In this document: positions 50,152 to 61,712 of the stretch, in pieces
Position numbering within the stretch: the stretch's first letter is position 1
Layout: the number at the start of each line of letters is the position of its first letter
Assembly: GCA_041396705.1 (NCBI GenBank)
Contig: JAWKYB010000021.1
Span: 22,097 to 86,096 of the forward strand
Reading direction: 5' to 3'
Length of the DNA: 64,000 nucleotides
Source of the DNA: Alphaproteobacteria bacterium
GTDB taxonomy: Bacteria > Pseudomonadota > Alphaproteobacteria > CALKHQ01
Position numbers and translations under genes: made by a program
Notes under the pieces: model-generated
What the model was told of the DNA's origin: nothing
Databases searched by the model: none
What the model saw: the letters and a program-made list of their open reading frames with translations, nothing else

Positions 50152-51759
50152 TCATGTCCGCAGGGCGAGCAAGGCGTCGACCCAGTCCGCCTCGGCGGCC
50201 GGCTTGTCCCAGCGGATGCGATGGACGCGCGGGAAGCGCATGGCCAGGCCGGACTTGTGGCGCGGCGAGGCGTGGACGCTGTCGAACGCCACCTCCAGCA
50301 CCAGGCCCGGCGCGACCTCGCGCACCGGCCCGAAGCGGGCGGTGGTGTGGTCGCGCACCCATTTGTCGAGCAGCCGCAGCTCGTCGTCGGTGAAGCCGAA
50401 ATAGGCCTTGCCGACCGGCACCAGTTCCGGCGCGCCGTCTTCGCCGGTGCGCCAGCAGCCGAAGGTGTAGTCGGAATAGAAGGACGAGCGCTTGCCGTGG
50501 CCGCGCTGCGCATACATCAGCACCGTGTCGGCCGTCAGCGCGTCGCGTTTCCACTTGAACCAGGGTCCCTTCGGCCGGCCGGCGACATAGGGCGCGTCGT
50601 GCCGCTTCAGCATCAGCCCCTCGATGCCGTTGTCGCGGGCGCCGGCGCGGATGGCGGCAAGCTCGTCCCAGCTGGCGAACGGGATCAGCGGCGACAGGTC
50701 GAAGCGCGGGCGGATGGCGCGGCCGTGCCATGCCTCCAGCCGGCCGCGGCGCTGCGCCAGCGGCGCGCCGCGCAGGTCGCTGGCACCGTCGGCCAGCATG
50801 TCGTAGAGCCGCACGAAGGCCGGCGCCTCGCGCAGCAGCTTCGGGCCGACCTGCTTGCGGTTCAGCCGCTGCTGCAGGGCGTTGAACGAGCCGACCGCCC
50901 AGCCGCCGGCCGCCGGCGTGCCGACCAGCAGCTCGCCGTCGAGCACCGCGTCCTCCTCCAGGGCGGCCACCACGTCGGGAAAGGCGGCGGCGATGTCGTC
51001 GCCGGTGCGCGAATACAGCCGGGTCTCGCCGCCGCGGCGGACGAGCTGCACCCGGATGCCGTCCCACTTCCACTCCGCCCAGTAGTCGGCCGGATCCAGC
51101 CTCGCCAGGTCGGCGGCCTCGTCGAGCGGGTTGGCCAGCATCATCGGGCGGAACGCCGCCGTCGCCGAGACGTCCGGTTGCGGCCGCTCGCCGGCCAGCC
51201 AGGCGAAGACCGGCGCGTAGGGCGGCCTGTGCGCGTGCCACAGCTCCTCGATCGCCTCCACCGGCCGGTCGTGGGCGGCGGCCAGCGCGGTCTTGGCCAG
51301 CCGGGCGGAGACGCCGACCCTGAGCCCGCCGGTGATCAGCTTCAGCAGCGCCCAGCGCCCGGTCGCATCCATGGCGTCGAGCCAGCCGGCGACCAGCGCC
51401 GGCAGCCGTGCCTTCGGCGTCGTTTCGAGCGCCGCGATCACCGCGGCCAGGCGTGGCGGCGCCTGGGCGGTCGCGGCCGACGGCCAGATCAGCGCCACCG
51501 TCTCGGCCAAGTCGCCGACATAGTCGTAGGACCAGCCGAACAGGACCGGGTCGGTCCGCTCGGCGACGAGGGCGCGGATCATCGCCGGCTTGGCCGCGGA
51601 CAGCCTGAGGTCGCCGGTCAGCGCCGCCATCGCCCAGCCGCGGTCGAGCCGGTCGTCCGCATCGTCGATCGCCGCCAGGTAGGACGACAGCAGCCGCAGC
51701 TTGCCGTTGCGCGACGGCATGAAGCTGAGCGAGTCGAGCAGGCGGGCGAAGGCGCGCAT
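50152..51759 (-). CDS. ATP-dependent DNA ligase
   Basis: Protein of 535 residues. Residues 1-190 are the helical DNA-binding domain; the nucleotide-binding site is EWKWDGIRVQL, with the AMP-accepting Lys at 231. Motifs III-V follow: AVLDGELLV, GIEGLMLKR and GPWFKWKRD, then an OB fold. The type is the bacterial LigB/LigC-like cisplatin-era repair ligase often found with an exonuclease and a Lhr-like helicase, neither of which is seen here. It follows the TlpA-like gene by 22 bases on the same strand. Confidence 0.92.
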   Translation of the reverse strand: MRAFARLLDSLSFMPSRNGKLRLLSSYLAAIDDADDRLDRGWAMAALTGDLRLSAAKPAMIRALVAERTDPVLFGWSYDYVGDLAETVALIWPSAATAQAPPRLAAVIAALETTPKARLPALVAGWLDAMDATGRWALLKLITGGLRVGVSARLAKTALAAAHDRPVEAIEELWHAHRPPYAPVFAWLAGERPQPDVSATAAFRPMMLANPLDEAADLARLDPADYWAEWKWDGIRVQLVRRGGETRLYSRTGDDIAAAFPDVVAALEEDAVLDGELLVGTPAAGGWAVGSFNALQQRLNRKQVGPKLLREAPAFVRLYDMLADGASDLRGAPLAQRRGRLEAWHGRAIRPRFDLSPLIPFASWDELAAIRAGARDNGIEGLMLKRHDAPYVAGRPKGPWFKWKRDALTADTVLMYAQRGHGKRSSFYSDYTFGCWRTGEDGAPELVPVGKAYFGFTDDELRLLDKWVRDHTTARFGPVREVAPGLVLEVAFDSVHASPRHKSGLAMRFPRVHRIRWDKPAAEADWVDALLALRT

Positions 51760-51781
51760 CGGGTGGCGCGGGGCGCGCCGG

Positions 51782-52285
51782 TCAGCCCCGGGCCAGCGCC
51801 ATCACGGCCATCTTCGCGACCGTCGAGTTCCAGTCGTACGGGCGGGCATAGGTCCCGGCGACGACGCCGCGGCTGTTGATCAGGTAGCTGGTCGGATAGG
51901 CGGTGACGCCGAAGGCCTCGGCCAGCGCGCCCTGGTGGTCGTGGTAACGGCCGAGGTGGCTCAGCTCGTACTGGGCATAGAACTGCTCGATGATCGCCAT
52001 GCCGCCCTGGTCGACCGAGACCGGCACCACGAAGGCCGCCTCGCCCACGCTGGCCTGCAGGGCATCGAGGCTCGGCATCTCGCTGCGGCACGGCACGCAC
52101 CACGTCGCCCAGAAGTTGAGCACGATCGGCCTGCCGATGAAGTCGGCCAGGCTGACCTCGCGGCCGTCGCCCGCCATGAAGGGCACCGTCGCCCAGTTGA
52201 CCGCGCGCGCGGCCGACAGCGGCAGCGCCGCCGCAGCCAGCCCGGCCGCGCCGGTCGCCAGGAAATGCCGTCGACTGTGAGTCAT
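51782..52285 (-). CDS. Tat-exported TlpA-like thiol:disulfide oxidoreductase
   Basis: Protein of 167 residues from the ATG at 52285. The N terminus SRRHFLATGAAGLAAAALPL has the twin Arg and hydrophobic core of a Tat signal. The redox site is NFWATWCVPCRSEMP, with a cis-Pro in TAYPTSYL. Periplasmic, probably reducing or oxidising cysteines. It lies upstream of the DNA ligase on the same strand; no functional link is obvious. Confidence 0.85.
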   Translation of the reverse strand: MTHSRRHFLATGAAGLAAAALPLSAARAVNWATVPFMAGDGREVSLADFIGRPIVLNFWATWCVPCRSEMPSLDALQASVGEAAFVVPVSVDQGGMAIIEQFYAQYELSHLGRYHDHQGALAEAFGVTAYPTSYLINSRGVVAGTYARPYDWNSTVAKMAVMALARG

Positions 52286-52335
52286 GATCGGCGATACTAC
52301 ACCGGTCCGCCGCCACGCCAAAGGACCGTCCGCCG

Positions 52336-52974
52336 ATGCACCAGCCGCCGCTGTTCCGCGAGGAACGGGTCGAGATATTGCACGACCTGATCGCGCGCCA
52401 CCCCTTCGCGACGCTGGTTGCCGCCGGCGACGGCGGCATCGAGGCCTCGCACCTGCCGATGCTGCTGTCGCCCGAACCGGCGCCACTGGGCAGCCTGATC
52501 GGGCATCTGGCCCGCGCCAACCCGATGCTGGCCGATGGGCGCGACAGCCTGCACGCCCTGGCCGTCTTCCAGGGCCCGCAGGCCTATGTGTCGCCGTCGT
52601 GGTACCCGTCGAAGCGGGCGCACGGCCGGGTAGTGCCGACCTGGAACTACGTCGCGGTTCACGCCCACGGCACGCTGGCCCGCATCGACGACCCGGCCCG
52701 TCTGCGCGACATCGTCGAACGGCTGACCGCTGCCCGCGAGCGGCGCTTCGCCGCGCCGTGGTCGGTCGACGACGCGCCGGCCGACTTCGTCGCCGGCATG
52801 CTGAAGGGCATCGTCGGGCTGGAGCTGCGGATCGAGCGGCTGGACGGCAACTGGAAGCTGAGCCAGAACCGCGCGCCGGACGACCGCCGCGGCGTCATCG
52901 CGGCGCTGGAGGCGAGCGACGACCCGGCGGACCGGGCCGTCGCCGCGGCGATGGTGGCGCGCGACGGCGATTGA
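52336..52974 (+). CDS. PaiB-type FMN-binding negative regulator
   Basis: Protein of 212 residues. Split-barrel FMN-binding features YVSPSWYPSK and VPTWNYVAVHAHG are diagnostic of PaiB-like proteins, with HPFATLVA and SHLPMLL at the start. PaiB in Bacillus lowers sporulation and protease genes; in proteobacteria the role is unclear and DNA binding is not proven. Convergent with aconitase, 20 bases apart. Confidence 0.85.
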   Translation: MHQPPLFREERVEILHDLIARHPFATLVAAGDGGIEASHLPMLLSPEPAPLGSLIGHLARANPMLADGRDSLHALAVFQGPQAYVSPSWYPSKRAHGRVVPTWNYVAVHAHGTLARIDDPARLRDIVERLTAARERRFAAPWSVDDAPADFVAGMLKGIVGLELRIERLDGNWKLSQNRAPDDRRGVIAALEASDDPADRAVAAAMVARDGD

Positions 52975-52994
52975 CCGGCCGCCGCCGCGCCGGC

Positions 52995-55736
<2,742 letters not shown>

Positions 55737-55934
55737 AGGATGTCTCCCGTGCTGCGCGGTGGGACGACCGGCCGCCGGCAGGACCCTGCGCCCGCACGGC
55801 TTTCAGCTTGCTGAACGTCGCGCGGAACGGCCCGTCCGGCGCGCCGGACGCGCGCCATCTGAATCAGACGGCCTCTTATAGTGGCAACGCGCGCCGGATT
55901 CACCTGCCATCGGGTCACAGCTTGCGGCGCCGCC

Positions 55935-55967
55935 AAAAGAAAACGCCCTTCCGCGGGGAAGGGCGTT
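55935..55967 (-). terminator. Intrinsic terminator of the secreted-protein gene
   Basis: Read on the minus strand: AACGCCCTTCC-CCGC-GGAAGGGCGTT followed by TTCTTTT, an 11-base stem with a T-rich tail. It lies 26 bases after the stop at 55994 and would end that gene's message before acnA. Confidence 0.85.
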
Positions 55968-55993
55968 CTCGGTCGGGCCGGCTCGGCCGCGAT

Positions 55994-57157
55994 TCAGCGA
56001 ACCAGGCAGTCCGGGTTGTTCGGGCTGGGGCCGTCGCAGTCGGTCGGCGTGCCCGCCGCGGGGGTCACGCCCTGCAGCAAGTCGGCGACCAGCACGTCCA
56101 GGAACAAACACTGTTCCGGCGGCAGCAGCTGGGTGTTCGCCTCCTCGGTCGCGCCGAGATCGGTCGGGGCATTCACGTCCTCGACCACCAGCGCGGTCAG
56201 GTAGGACTGCCAGTCGTCATTCGCGTGGAAGCCCATGACGATGTCGAGGTTGCCGTCAGGCGCATCGACCCGGATCTGCAGCGCGCCGCCGGTGTGCGAG
56301 ATCGCGGTGTTGCGATCGCCGAACCAGGCGATGAACGGCCACAGCGACGGTTCCGACGGCGGCACGTTGTAGTCGTAGCCGTTGGCGTAGATCACCTCGC
56401 CGAACGGCGCACGCTCGAGATTGCGGGTGCCGTTGGAGTCGGTCACGAAAATGACCCGGTACTCGCCCGGCGGAACATCCAGGTGCATCTCCTGCACACC
56501 GGAAATACCGTCGTGCATCAGCGGGTGGCCGCCGGGACGCTGCACCTCGTGCATGTCGCGGCCCATGATCCGCGGGTCGTTCATGCTCACGCGCTCGAAC
56601 CCGGGAACCAGCGGCGTGCCGGGCCCGCCGAAATCATAGCCGACGGCACCGGGCGGCAGCTGGTAGTCGCTGCGAACCTCGATGCAGACGATCTGGGCCG
56701 GACAGACCAGACGGCCGGCGACGTCCATCACCGTGTCGGCGGCGGCCAGCAGCTGGGCGGGCGGCACCACTTCCGAATAGGAGCGCAGCTCGTAGATCAC
56801 CGCCACGGCACGGTCCGCCGCGGTGGCGCCGGTCGCGGCCGCGTCGCCGGCGCCGGTGCGCACATAGTTGTCCAGCACGGTCGCCGCGCCGGGCGTGTTC
56901 AGGATCAGCGCCTCGATCACGTCGACCGGCACCGGCGGCAGGTCGGCCGCATCCGGCAGGCCGGGCAACACGGGGTCGGCCAGCACCGACGCGGGCAGCG
57001 CCTCGCTCGGCACCGCGCCGGGCGGCAGGCCCAGGGCGGACGGATCCGGCACGTAGATCGGGCTTTCGGCGCCGTCCGGCCCCGTCTCCGCGACCGCGCC
57101 GGTCGCAGCGACGAGCAGGCTTGCAGCGGCCCCACCCAACAGTAGCTTGCGCAGCAT
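55994..57157 (-). CDS. Secreted protein of unknown function
   Basis: Protein of 387 residues with a clear signal peptide (LRKLLLGGAAASLLVAATGAVA, cut before ETG). The mature protein is Pro/Asp/Gly-rich; PPGEYRVIFVTDSNGTRN and ALQIRVDAPDGNLDIVMGFHAND suggest beta-sandwich segments. Cysteines near residues 155-165 and at the C terminus (CDGPSPNNPDC) may form disulfides. No known family. It has its own promoter and terminator. It is divergent from the type I secretion genes, but carries a Sec signal, so it is not an obvious substrate of them. Confidence 0.75.
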   Translation of the reverse strand: MLRKLLLGGAAASLLVAATGAVAETGPDGAESPIYVPDPSALGLPPGAVPSEALPASVLADPVLPGLPDAADLPPVPVDVIEALILNTPGAATVLDNYVRTGAGDAAATGATAADRAVAVIYELRSYSEVVPPAQLLAAADTVMDVAGRLVCPAQIVCIEVRSDYQLPPGAVGYDFGGPGTPLVPGFERVSMNDPRIMGRDMHEVQRPGGHPLMHDGISGVQEMHLDVPPGEYRVIFVTDSNGTRNLERAPFGEVIYANGYDYNVPPSEPSLWPFIAWFGDRNTAISHTGGALQIRVDAPDGNLDIVMGFHANDDWQSYLTALVVEDVNAPTDLGATEEANTQLLPPEQCLFLDVLVADLLQGVTPAAGTPTDCDGPSPNNPDCLVR

Positions 57158-57560
57158 CGTGTGTTGTGCCTCTTGCTGTTACATGCGCGCCGGACGCGCG
57201 CCGCGTTCAGGATACCTACAGGCTATATACGGGGTTATCAATACGAAATCAAAGAAAATCGTAGCGACTTCACCGCCTGCGCGTTAACCAAACCCTATCC
57301 GGCTCTTTGAATCGTTGCAATGCTGATCGCAGCCGGCCAGCGAAGTCAAAGCAGAACCAAAATAGTTAACCAAGTAAATATCAGATTACAAAAAATTTCG
57401 AATCAGGTGAACCGCCGGCCGCCGCACGACGACGCAAACCGGTGGCGCCCGCGGCGCAGCGCGGTGGCGGCATGTCCCGGCACATGTCTCGGCTCTTGAT
57501 CTCGATGGCCAACACAGCGCAGGAAAGGGGCGGGCTGGACATGGGCTGGGCAATCCTGCG
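57158..57560. other. AT-richer divergent intergenic region
   Basis: 403 bases between the secreted-protein gene and the type I secretion operon, visibly poorer in GC than the rest of the window. It holds the promoter at 57224-57252 (minus strand) and two GTTAACCAA boxes at 57283-57291 and 57365-57373, similar to the CtrA half-site TTAACC. No gene is seen. The promoter of the secretion operon must lie here, but I could not fix it. Confidence 0.55.
57224..57252 (-). promoter_or_regulatory. Promoter of the secreted-protein gene
   Basis: On the minus strand TTGATT (57252-57247) and TATATA (57229-57224) are 17 bases apart, a near-consensus housekeeping promoter. Transcription should start near 57217, giving a leader of about 60 bases before the ATG at 57157. 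Confidence 0.7.
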
Positions 57561-59888
57561 GTGACGAGCGAGGCAAGCACCAACGATTCGTCCGCGACCG
57601 CGGCGCGACCGTCCGACGCCGATGCGCGGGCCGACGGCGGCGCACAGGCCGACGCCGGGGCGCGGGCGCAGGCGCGGCCCGCGGAGGCGCCGCCGGGCGA
57701 CGCCCTGCTGCATTGCCTGATCAAGGTCACGCACTACTACGGCCGCCCGGTGACCGAAGCCGACCTGCGCGCTGCGACCCCGGTGCCGGCCGGCGGCATG
57801 AGCCTGCCGTCGTTCGAACGGGCCGCCCAGCGGCTTGGCTACAAGGTCGGCCGCCAGAAGGTGGACGCCGGCAAGCTGGCGCACCTGCCGACGCCGTTCG
57901 TCACCATCCCGCGCAAGGGCCGCCTCGCCCGGCTGGTGATCGAGCGCGACCAGGACGACCTGGTGCTGCTCGACCCGTTCACCAACGAGCGCTCGCTGGT
58001 CCGCCCGGGCGCGCTGGCCGACGAGGTGGCGGAGGCGTTCCTGGTCAAGCCGGACAGCGGCGTCGGCGACCGCGGCCGGCGGCATCACCCGTCGGCCGGC
58101 TGGCGCGGCCTGATTTCCAGCCGTCTGCGCGGCGTGCTGTGGGAGCTGGCGCTGGCCTCGCTGGTGATCAACCTGTTCGCGCTGATCGCGCCGCTGTTCA
58201 CGATGACGGTGTACAACAAGGTCATCGGCCAGGCCGCGCTTGACACGCTGACCGTGCTCAGCATCGGCATGATCACGATCTACGGCTTCGAATTCATCCT
58301 GCGGGTGGTGCGCGGCTATGTCTCCAGCCATACCGGCGCCCGGCTCGACGCGCTGATCGGCGGCGAGGTGGTGCACCGGCTGCTGCACCAGCCGTTCAGC
58401 TATTTCGAGGGCGCGGCCAGCGGTCAGATCTCCGAGCGGCTGCGTCAGCTCGACACCATCCGCAACTTCTTCACCGGCCAGATGCCGATGACCGTGGTCG
58501 ACCTGGCGTTCGTGTCGATCTTCCTGATCGCGCTGTTTTTCATCAGCCCGATCTTCGCCGCGCTGGCGCTGGGCGCGATCCCGCTGTTCGTGCTGCTGTC
58601 GCTGATGTTTCACAAGAAACAGAAGGCGCTGATCGAGCACAGCTTCGCCGCGCTGGCCGCCAAGTCGTCGGCGCTGAACGAGACCGTCAACAACGCCGTC
58701 ACCATCAAGTCGCTGGGCCTGGAATCCGACGTGGAGCGGCGCTGGGAGGGGCGGCTGGCCGCCACCGCCTGGCACGGCTTCAAGGCGCACAATCTGTCGA
58801 ACTGGCTGACCTCGCTGACCACCACGCTGCAGCAGGTGATCGGGCTGGCGGTGATCTTCATCGGCGCCCGGCTGGTGATCGAGCGCGAGCTGACCATCGG
58901 CGCGCTGATCGCGGCGTCGATCCTGGTCACCCGCGCGATCGCGCCGATGCGCCAGGTGGTCAGCGCCTGGTACCAGGTGCAGGAGGTCAAGGCCGCGTTC
59001 AACCGGCTGTCGGAAATCATGGAGGCGAAGCCGGAGGAGGAGCCCGGCGACGTCGCGCCGCAGCCGCCGTTGCGCGGCGACATCAAGGTCGACGCCGTCA
59101 CCTACAGCTTCGACCGCAACCAGCCGCCGGTGCTGCGCAACGTGACCGTCGAGTTCGCCAGCGGCGAGGTGGTGGCGATCATCGGCCCTTCGGGCTCGGG
59201 CAAGTCGACGCTGGCCAAGATCCTGCAGGGCCTGTACCCGCCGGACAGCGGCCGGGTGCTGATCGACGGCACCGACATCCACCACATCTCGCGCGCCTCG
59301 CTGCGCGCCCAGCTCGGCGTCGTGCCGCAGGAGACCCAGCTGTTCGCCGGCACGGTGCGCGAGAACATCATGATGGGCCAGCCGCTGGACGCGCCGGAAC
59401 GCGCGGTCGCGGCCGCCAAGTTCGTCGGCGCCCACGACTTCATCCAGCGGCTGCCGCGCGGCTACGACACGCCGATCGGCGAGCGCGGCGTCGGCATCTC
59501 CGCCGGCCAGCGCCAGCTTCTGTGCGTCGCTCGTGCGCTGATCCGCAACCCGCGCATCCTGATCCTCGACGAGGCGACCAGCGCGCTCGATCCGGCGGCG
59601 GAGGAAGCGCTGCTGGTCAACCTGCGCCGCCAGGCGCGCGGGCGCACCATCATCCTGATCACCCACCGCATGGCGCCGCTGTCGATCGCCGACAAGGCGG
59701 TGCTGCTGATCAACGGCCAGGTCGACAAGGTCGGCCCGCCGAAGGAGGTGGTCGCCTATGCCCGCGAGCGCATGGCGCCGCAGCGGACCGCCGAGACCGA
59801 GACCGAGCCTGGCGGCGACGGCCAGCCCGACGGCGCCCCGCCGGACCCGCGGCGCGCCGTGCCGCCGCCGGTGAGCGCGGCATCATGA
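57561..59888 (+). CDS. Type I secretion system ABC transporter (C39-like domain)
   Basis: Protein of 775 residues from GTG 57561. A low-complexity Ala/Asp-rich N terminus (1-45) precedes a peptidase-C39-like domain (about 46-155) of the LapB/HlyB kind, which lacks the catalytic Cys-His pair and serves to bind unprocessed substrates. Six membrane helices follow (about 185-450), then an ATPase: Walker A GPSGSGKST, signature GISAGQRQLL, Walker B ILILDEATSALD and the His switch LITHRM. It should export a large, probably RTX-type protein directly to the outside. Next gene overlaps by ATGA. Confidence 0.9.
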   Translation: MTSEASTNDSSATAARPSDADARADGGAQADAGARAQARPAEAPPGDALLHCLIKVTHYYGRPVTEADLRAATPVPAGGMSLPSFERAAQRLGYKVGRQKVDAGKLAHLPTPFVTIPRKGRLARLVIERDQDDLVLLDPFTNERSLVRPGALADEVAEAFLVKPDSGVGDRGRRHHPSAGWRGLISSRLRGVLWELALASLVINLFALIAPLFTMTVYNKVIGQAALDTLTVLSIGMITIYGFEFILRVVRGYVSSHTGARLDALIGGEVVHRLLHQPFSYFEGAASGQISERLRQLDTIRNFFTGQMPMTVVDLAFVSIFLIALFFISPIFAALALGAIPLFVLLSLMFHKKQKALIEHSFAALAAKSSALNETVNNAVTIKSLGLESDVERRWEGRLAATAWHGFKAHNLSNWLTSLTTTLQQVIGLAVIFIGARLVIERELTIGALIAASILVTRAIAPMRQVVSAWYQVQEVKAAFNRLSEIMEAKPEEEPGDVAPQPPLRGDIKVDAVTYSFDRNQPPVLRNVTVEFASGEVVAIIGPSGSGKSTLAKILQGLYPPDSGRVLIDGTDIHHISRASLRAQLGVVPQETQLFAGTVRENIMMGQPLDAPERAVAAAKFVGAHDFIQRLPRGYDTPIGERGVGISAGQRQLLCVARALIRNPRILILDEATSALDPAAEEALLVNLRRQARGRTIILITHRMAPLSIADKAVLLINGQVDKVGPPKEVVAYARERMAPQRTAETETEPGGDGQPDGAPPDPRRAVPPPVSAAS

Positions 59889-61321
59889 GCGAGGCCGCTT
59901 CCGCCGCGCCCGGCGGCGACGGGTCGCCCCGCGGCCGCGCCGTCGCCAACCGAGCCGGCCCGCCGGCCGCGGCCGCCGGCGTGCCGGCCAAGCGCCCGGC
60001 GACGCCGCCGCGCTATGTCGAGTTCCTGCCGGATGTGGAGGCGGTCGCCCACCGCCGCCACTCGCCCTATGCCCGCTGGCTGCTGCTGACCATCGCGGTG
60101 ATGTTCGCCGCCATCGTCGCCTGGGCGGCGCTGACCGAGGTCGAGCAATACGCGAGCGCCAACGGCCAGGTGCGGCCCGACGGCCGGGTCAAGATCGTCA
60201 ACCACCCGTTCGGCGGCACCATCACCGAGGTGCTGGTCGACGAGGGCGATCTGGTCGATGCCGGCCAGGTGCTGTTCCGCCTGGATCCGGAGTTCGTCGA
60301 GGGCGAGATCACCGGCATCCGCGGCCAGTGGCTGACCGCGCTGGCCGCGCTGAGCCGGCTGCAGGCGGAGGCCGACGGCGCCGACGAGCTGGTTTTCCCC
60401 GACTCCGTGCTGGACGAGGCGCCCGACGCCGCGGCCAACCAGTACGCCCTGTTCGACGCCCGCCGCGACGCGCTGATCACCGAGCGCAACCGCGCCGACC
60501 AGGTCGTCGCCCAACGGCGCGAGGCGATCACCCAGCTGGAGAGCGAGATCGCCAAGCTGCAGGCCAGCCTGGCGATCGTTTCCGAGCAGGAGCGCTCGGT
60601 CCGCGCCCTGGTCGAGCAGGACTATTTCCCCGAGCTGCGCTGGCTGAGCCTGAAGCGCGAGGTCGAGGAGCTGACCGCGGACGTCGCCTCCGCCGAGGCC
60701 CGGCGCGCGTCGGCCGAGGCGGCGCTGAACCAGGCGCAGGCGGAGCGCACGGCGATCGACGAGGCGCGCCGTTCCGAGATCCTGGCCGAACTGGCCGAGA
60801 CCCGCTCACGGGCCGAGACGCTGGCGGCGCAGCTGGCGGTGAGCCAGACCGAGCAGGCGCGCCTGACCATCACCGCGCCGGAGCGCGGTATCGTCCAGAA
60901 CCTCGCCGTCACCAACATCGGCCAGTCGATCGCGCCGAACGAGCCGCTGCTGAATATCGTGCCGGTCGGCGACACGCTGATCGTGGAGGCCAGCGTCGGC
61001 AACGCCGACATCGGCTTTATCGAGGTCGGCATGCCGGCCGACGTGAAGGTGGTGACCTACGACTTCGCCCGCTATGGCTCGCTGGCCGGGGTGGTGACCG
61101 AGATCGCCCCCGATGCGACCGTCGATCCGAATACCGGCGTGCCCTACTTCAAGGTCTGGGTGCGCACCGAGCGCACCTATCTCGGCGAGCAGCCGGGCCA
61201 ATATCCGGTGCTGCCGGGCATGCAGACCATCGTCGACCTGGAGATCGGGCGCCGCACCGTGCTGGAGTTCCTGACCGAGCGCATCACGCGCACCACCAGC
61301 GAGGCCTTCACCGAGCGCTGA
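59885..61321 (+). CDS. Type I secretion HlyD-family membrane fusion protein
   Basis: Protein of 478 residues. A Pro/Ala-rich cytoplasmic start, one membrane helix (about 62-84, WLLLTIAVMFAAIVAWAAL), a lipoyl-like half (VNHPFGGTITEVLVDEGDLVDAGQVLFRLD), a long coiled coil (about 195-325) and a beta-barrel (YGSLAGVVTEIAPD) are in HlyD order. It links the ABC exporter to an outer-membrane TolC protein, which is not encoded here. ATGA overlap with the ABC gene. Confidence 0.92.
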   Translation: MSEAASAAPGGDGSPRGRAVANRAGPPAAAAGVPAKRPATPPRYVEFLPDVEAVAHRRHSPYARWLLLTIAVMFAAIVAWAALTEVEQYASANGQVRPDGRVKIVNHPFGGTITEVLVDEGDLVDAGQVLFRLDPEFVEGEITGIRGQWLTALAALSRLQAEADGADELVFPDSVLDEAPDAAANQYALFDARRDALITERNRADQVVAQRREAITQLESEIAKLQASLAIVSEQERSVRALVEQDYFPELRWLSLKREVEELTADVASAEARRASAEAALNQAQAERTAIDEARRSEILAELAETRSRAETLAAQLAVSQTEQARLTITAPERGIVQNLAVTNIGQSIAPNEPLLNIVPVGDTLIVEASVGNADIGFIEVGMPADVKVVTYDFARYGSLAGVVTEIAPDATVDPNTGVPYFKVWVRTERTYLGEQPGQYPVLPGMQTIVDLEIGRRTVLEFLTERITRTTSEAFTER

Positions 61322-61357
61322 GCGCCGGCCGGCACCAACGAGACGGGAGAGTCCAAG

Positions 61358-61699
61358 GTGGAAGAGCGACGCTTCGTCGACGACCCGGGCAGCGGCTGGG
61401 AGCAGGTCGATGCCGGCGTGCGCCGGCGCATCCTTGCCCACCGGCCCGAGCTGATGATGGTCGAGGTCGCGTTCGAGGCCGGCGCGGTCGGCACGCCGCA
61501 CGCCCATCCGCATGTGCAGTCGTGCTATGTCGCCGCCGGGCGCTTCCGGGTCACCGTCGACGGCGAGGTGCGCGAGCTCGGCGCCGGCTGCAGCTTCGTG
61601 GTGCCGCCCGACACCCTGCACGGCGTCGTCGCGCTGGAGCCGGGCCGGCTGATCGATGCCTTCACCCCGCAGCGGGCCGACTTCCTGCCGGCAGGCTGA
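61358..61699 (+). CDS. KdgF-like cupin (uronate linearisation type)
   Basis: Protein of 113 residues from GTG 61358, 36 bases after the HlyD gene with a GGGAGA site. The metal site is His48, His50, Gln54 and His88 (PHAHPHVQSCYV and DTLHGV). The C-terminal LIDAFTPQRADFL is typical of KdgF, which turns unsaturated uronates into linear ketoacids. Without pectin or alginate lyase genes nearby the substrate is uncertain. It is convergent with the TRAP permease genes, whose cargo could be such a uronate. Confidence 0.8.
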   Translation: MEERRFVDDPGSGWEQVDAGVRRRILAHRPELMMVEVAFEAGAVGTPHAHPHVQSCYVAAGRFRVTVDGEVRELGAGCSFVVPPDTLHGVVALEPGRLIDAFTPQRADFLPAG

Positions 61700-61712
61700 A
61701 CCGGCCGGCGGC

